NCBI GenBank assembly: GCA_034173665.1
Contig: JAXFDG010000033.1
Coordinates: 1-6,158, forward strand
Direction: 5' to 3'
DNA length: 6,158 bases
From: Arcanobacterium_A sp034173665
GTDB taxonomy: Bacteria; Actinomycetota; Actinomycetes; Actinomycetales; Actinomycetaceae
In this document: piece by piece, positions 4,237 through 6,158 of the stretch
Layout of the letters: the number at the start of each line of letters is the position of its first letter
How positions within the stretch are numbered: the first letter of the stretch is position 1
Made by a program: the position numbers and the translations under genes
The notes under the pieces: model-generated
Told to the model about the DNA's origin: nothing
Database searches by the model: none
The model's input: the letters and a program-made list of their open reading frames with translations, nothing else

Positions 4237-5562
4237 CTATTGTTTCATTGCCTCATTGCCGAGTTTATTCGCTTCGGCCAAGCCTTCAGCAACATCCTTT
4301 GCGCCAAGGAAAATATCCTTCAGCACTGGAACTGCGGCATTCAAACCAGCGTTAATGTCTGGACCATAAGGTGCCGCAGTGGTTTCACCGGAAGCCGCTT
4401 CAATAAAGACAGAAACATCAACTGATTTCTTCGCCCAGTAGTTCACGAATGCTTCTTGAGCTTCCACAGCACCCGGGAAAGCCACGCCGTCTTCTGCCAG
4501 AGCCATCTGACCTTCAGCAGAACCAAGCCATTCAAGTACGCGTGCGGTTTCTTCTGGATGAGCAGTATCTGCATTACCAACTGCAGCTACTCCGTGTACA
4601 ACGCTAACGCGTCCTTCGGGACCAGCTACCATTGGTGCAATACCCCAATTGATGTTCGACTTCTCAGCGATGGTCTTTAAAGAGTAAGGCCCAGACTGGA
4701 AGAGTGCCATCTCGCCGCGCATAAACATTTCTTGTGCAAGTTCGCCATTAACATTTGTTTCGGCAGCTGATGGGGAAACTTTATGCGTGTTAATCAAGTC
4801 AACAAGATATTGGAATGACTCAACAGCTTCTGGGGTATCCAGATTCAAAGCGCCGTCTTCAGTTTGGAGCGGAGTTCCGTTTTGCGCCATGAAATCAAGG
4901 TAGATCGCTTGCAAATCAGCTTGTGCGTTGAAAGCATAAGTCTTGATATTTGCGGCATCAAAATCTGCTTCTGTTGCATTCTTACCGTTTGCATCAAGCG
5001 TTAACTTCTTTGCGGCCTCGATAAAGGTGTCGCCATCTCCACCATTAGCGGCCCAGGTGAGATTTGTTGGGTCAACGCCAGCTGCAGAAACTTGATCTTT
5101 GTTATAGAAGAGGGCGATGGAGTCCCAAATCTGTGGCACACCCCAGAGTTTTCCTTTATAGGTGTAAAGGTCTACTACCGACTGCTGCCATTCGTCATGA
5201 TCCGTGCCAAGGGTTTCGGAAATATCAAGTAAGTTTCCGGCATCAGCATAGAGGGCGAAATTTGAAGAATTTACCCAGTAGACATCGGCCATTTGCTTGG
5301 CTGAAATATCAAGAGGGAGCTGATTCCAGTAAGCATCCCATGGAACAACTTCAACTTTTACATCGATGTCTGTATTCTTCGCTTCGAAAGCTTCAAATGA
5401 ACGAATATATGATGGTGCAGCCGTATCGTCCCAGAGGCGGAATGTTACTGTGGTTTTTTCGCTGGAAGTATTTTTTGATTCAGTATTTGCAGCAGGGGAG
5501 CAGGCACCGAGAGCCAATGCAGTAGCTGTAGCAATTGCCCCCAAGACGTATTTACGTTTCAT
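4237..5562 (-). CDS. Sugar ABC transporter solute-binding lipoprotein
   Basis: This 441-residue family 1 extracellular solute-binding protein captures a sugar outside the membrane for an ABC importer. It starts with a lipoprotein signal peptide: MKRKY, a hydrophobic stretch (6-18), and a lipobox LGAC with the lipidated cysteine at residue 21. A Ser/Thr/Asn/Glu-rich linker follows (22-36). The mature part begins VTFRLWDD and contains family-typical strings such as LWGVPQIWDSIALFYNKD (139-156), EMFMRGEMALFQSGPY (278-293) and a C-terminal region rich in alanine and glutamate. AGAGGA lies four bases before the ATG. The gene is downstream of a MalG-type permease on the same strand, across a 386-bp gap with its own likely promoter. 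The ligand, probably an oligosaccharide or disaccharide by family, cannot be fixed from sequence. Confidence 0.93.
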   Translation of the reverse strand: MKRKYVLGAIATATALALGACSPAANTESKNTSSEKTTVTFRLWDDTAAPSYIRSFEAFEAKNTDIDVKVEVVPWDAYWNQLPLDISAKQMADVYWVNSSNFALYADAGNLLDISETLGTDHDEWQQSVVDLYTYKGKLWGVPQIWDSIALFYNKDQVSAAGVDPTNLTWAANGGDGDTFIEAAKKLTLDANGKNATEADFDAANIKTYAFNAQADLQAIYLDFMAQNGTPLQTEDGALNLDTPEAVESFQYLVDLINTHKVSPSAAETNVNGELAQEMFMRGEMALFQSGPYSLKTIAEKSNINWGIAPMVAGPEGRVSVVHGVAAVGNADTAHPEETARVLEWLGSAEGQMALAEDGVAFPGAVEAQEAFVNYWAKKSVDVSVFIEAASGETTAAPYGPDINAGLNAAVPVLKDIFLGAKDVAEGLAEANKLGNEAMKQ

Positions 5563-5638
5563 TTGTTCCTCTAGCTTCTATTTTCTTTTCTTATTACCGA
5601 CGTCGTGCGGATAGATTTTGTTTTGATCTTTAGCGCAG

Positions 5639-5654
5639 ACAAATCCGGATTTGT
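5639..5654. promoter_or_regulatory. 16-bp perfect palindrome, candidate repressor operator
   Basis: ACAAATCCGGATTTGT is a perfect palindrome about 77 bp upstream of the binding-protein start codon. A minus-strand -10-like TAAAAT occupies 5658-5663, so transcription would start near 5651, inside the palindrome. An operator over the start site and a CG-centred palindrome are typical of LacI-family repressors of sugar genes. The regulator itself is not in the window. Confidence 0.55.
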
Positions 5655-5657
5655 TGT

Positions 5658-5663
5658 ATTTTA
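5658..5663 (-). promoter_or_regulatory. Possible -10 element for the binding-protein gene
   Basis: Minus-strand TAAAAT matches five of six -10 positions and lies directly next to the palindrome at 5639-5654. The expected -35 position (about 5681-5686) reads AAGATT, a poor match, so activation or an error in the assignment is possible. The nearby TAATC-A-GATTA palindrome at 5687-5697 overlaps that -35 position. Confidence 0.35.
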
Positions 5664-5819
5664 GAATCTTCAACCCGATTAATCTTTAATCAGATTAGAC
5701 TCGTTTAAAGTTTAACTGTTTTTCTCTAGTGAACTAGCTGGGAGGCTGCAAAATATTGGCAAAACCTCACTCGCTAAGCGTTAAGCGAATTTTGGGAATC
5801 TTTCTGGCTTGGCAGATTT

Positions 5820-5837
5820 TGCATCCGGCAGGATGCA
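5820..5837. repeat. Perfect 7-bp stem-loop between permease and binding-protein genes
   Basis: TGCATCC (5820-5826) and GGATGCA (5831-5837) form a tight stem with a four-base loop. There is no T tract on the minus-strand side, so it is not a standard terminator. Stem-loops here in ABC transporter operons can protect or process mRNA so that the binding protein is made in excess; that role is inferred. Confidence 0.5.
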
Positions 5838-5948
5838 GGTTGGTTACCGAGCCCACTGGTTAATTGTTTAGCTGCCTAGTTGGTAGTTTGTTAGTGGGTT
5901 GTTAGTTGCTGATACCGGGTTAGCGGCTTACTTGTTGGACTATTATTT
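5838..5948 (-). other. C-rich, G-poor leader after the permease stop
   Basis: On the minus strand the RNA after the permease stop would be rich in C and A and poor in G; positions 5877-5908 contain no G at all for 32 bases. The plus strand shows TTGTTAGT twice, 11 bp apart (5888-5895, 5899-5906). Such composition is typical of Rho loading sites. A weak CCCACT/AGTGGG pairing spans 5852-5898. No coding region is seen. Confidence 0.4.
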
Positions 5949-6158
5949 TTATCCGATACCGCGAATTCCAATAGATTTAATGATTTGCCGGTTAAACACT
6001 AGGAAGAGTACTAGTAGTGGAGCGATGGCAACAGTAGTTGCAGCCATCACGATAGTCCAGTTCGCGGCATATTGGGTTTGTAGTGCGGAGGTGGCCACTG
6101 GGAGCACGTGCCACTCTGGACTCGGGGCGATAATTCTTGGCCACATAAAATTATTCCA
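5949..6158 (-). CDS. Carbohydrate ABC transporter permease, MalG type (partial, 3' end)
   Basis: Only the last 69 codons are in the window; the frame stays open to the right edge, and the first visible residues are WNNFMWPRI. That string is the conserved segment just after the EAA loop in MalG-type (BPD_transp_1) sugar permeases, where the subunit contacts the ATPase. It is followed by a periplasmic-type stretch with Leu/Gln residues, then a final transmembrane helix (about TIVMAATTVAIAPLLVLFLV) and a short basic tail ending GIRGIG. A methionine at 6144-6146 is internal, not a start. The gene precedes the binding-protein gene on the same strand, so they very likely form one importer with a second permease beyond the edge. 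Confidence 0.88.
   Translation of the reverse strand, partial: WNNFMWPRIIAPSPEWHVLPVATSALQTQYAANWTIVMAATTVAIAPLLVLFLVFNRQIIKSIGIRGIG

Noticed and set aside
4119..4425. Short plus-strand frames crossing the repeat cluster and the 3' end of the binding-protein gene
   Set aside because: They run through the hairpin repeats and then antisense to a real gene; there is no ribosome binding site.
5064..5525. Open frame of 153 codons on the plus strand
   Set aside because: It lies wholly antisense to the well-supported binding-protein gene, has no family features or ribosome binding site, and its composition is what the complementary strand would produce.

Overview
The window reads as chromosomal DNA of a moderately AT-rich, probably Gram-positive bacterium, most likely a low-GC member of the Actinomycetota. 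The clues are a class Ib ribonucleotide reductase small subunit ending in DEDWDF, GTG starts behind strong Shine-Dalgarno sequences, a lipoprotein-type sugar-binding protein with MalG-type permeases, and a LytTR/DUF3021 regulatory pair, which is also common in Bacillota. I cannot name the genus. No rRNA, tRNA, intact mobile element or CRISPR array is visible.

Layout. Positions 1-658 hold no intact gene. They contain several inverted repeats, a consensus -10 box at 161-166, a GC-rich hairpin at 363-382 and a decayed coding remnant at about 420-597. Positions 659-1607 (minus strand) encode a two-gene module: a LytTR-domain DNA-binding protein followed 25 bp later by a four-helix DUF3021 membrane protein. 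Such pairs act as regulator plus membrane-bound antagonist in known LytTR regulatory systems. Positions 1765-4076 (plus strand) hold a RimJ/RimL-type GNAT acetyltransferase, nrdF, and a low-molecular-weight protein-tyrosine phosphatase. The phosphatase begins at the codon directly after the nrdF stop, in the same frame. Positions 4077-4236 are a convergent intergenic region with four copies of a CAGAGCGGGAAA core, two direct and two inverted, forming a long hairpin that could terminate both converging transcripts. Positions 4237-6158 (minus strand) carry the end of a carbohydrate ABC transporter locus: the 3' end of a MalG-type permease, which runs off the right edge, a 386-bp palindrome-rich gap, and the gene for the solute-binding lipoprotein.

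How the parts work together. The binding protein and permease belong to one sugar importer. The gap between them holds a 16-bp perfect palindrome suited to a repressor, plus signals that could uncouple binding-protein expression from the permeases. NrdF supplies the tyrosyl radical for deoxyribonucleotide synthesis, but its partners NrdE, NrdI and NrdH are not here. Its tight pairing with a tyrosine phosphatase is the most unusual gene arrangement in the window. The regulatory module and the acetyltransferase are divergently transcribed and may share the intergenic control region at 1608-1764. I found no clearly new multi-gene system. The strongest leads are the in-frame nrdF/phosphatase junction, the insertion inside the phosphatase, the four-copy repeat cluster and the structured region at 1-658.
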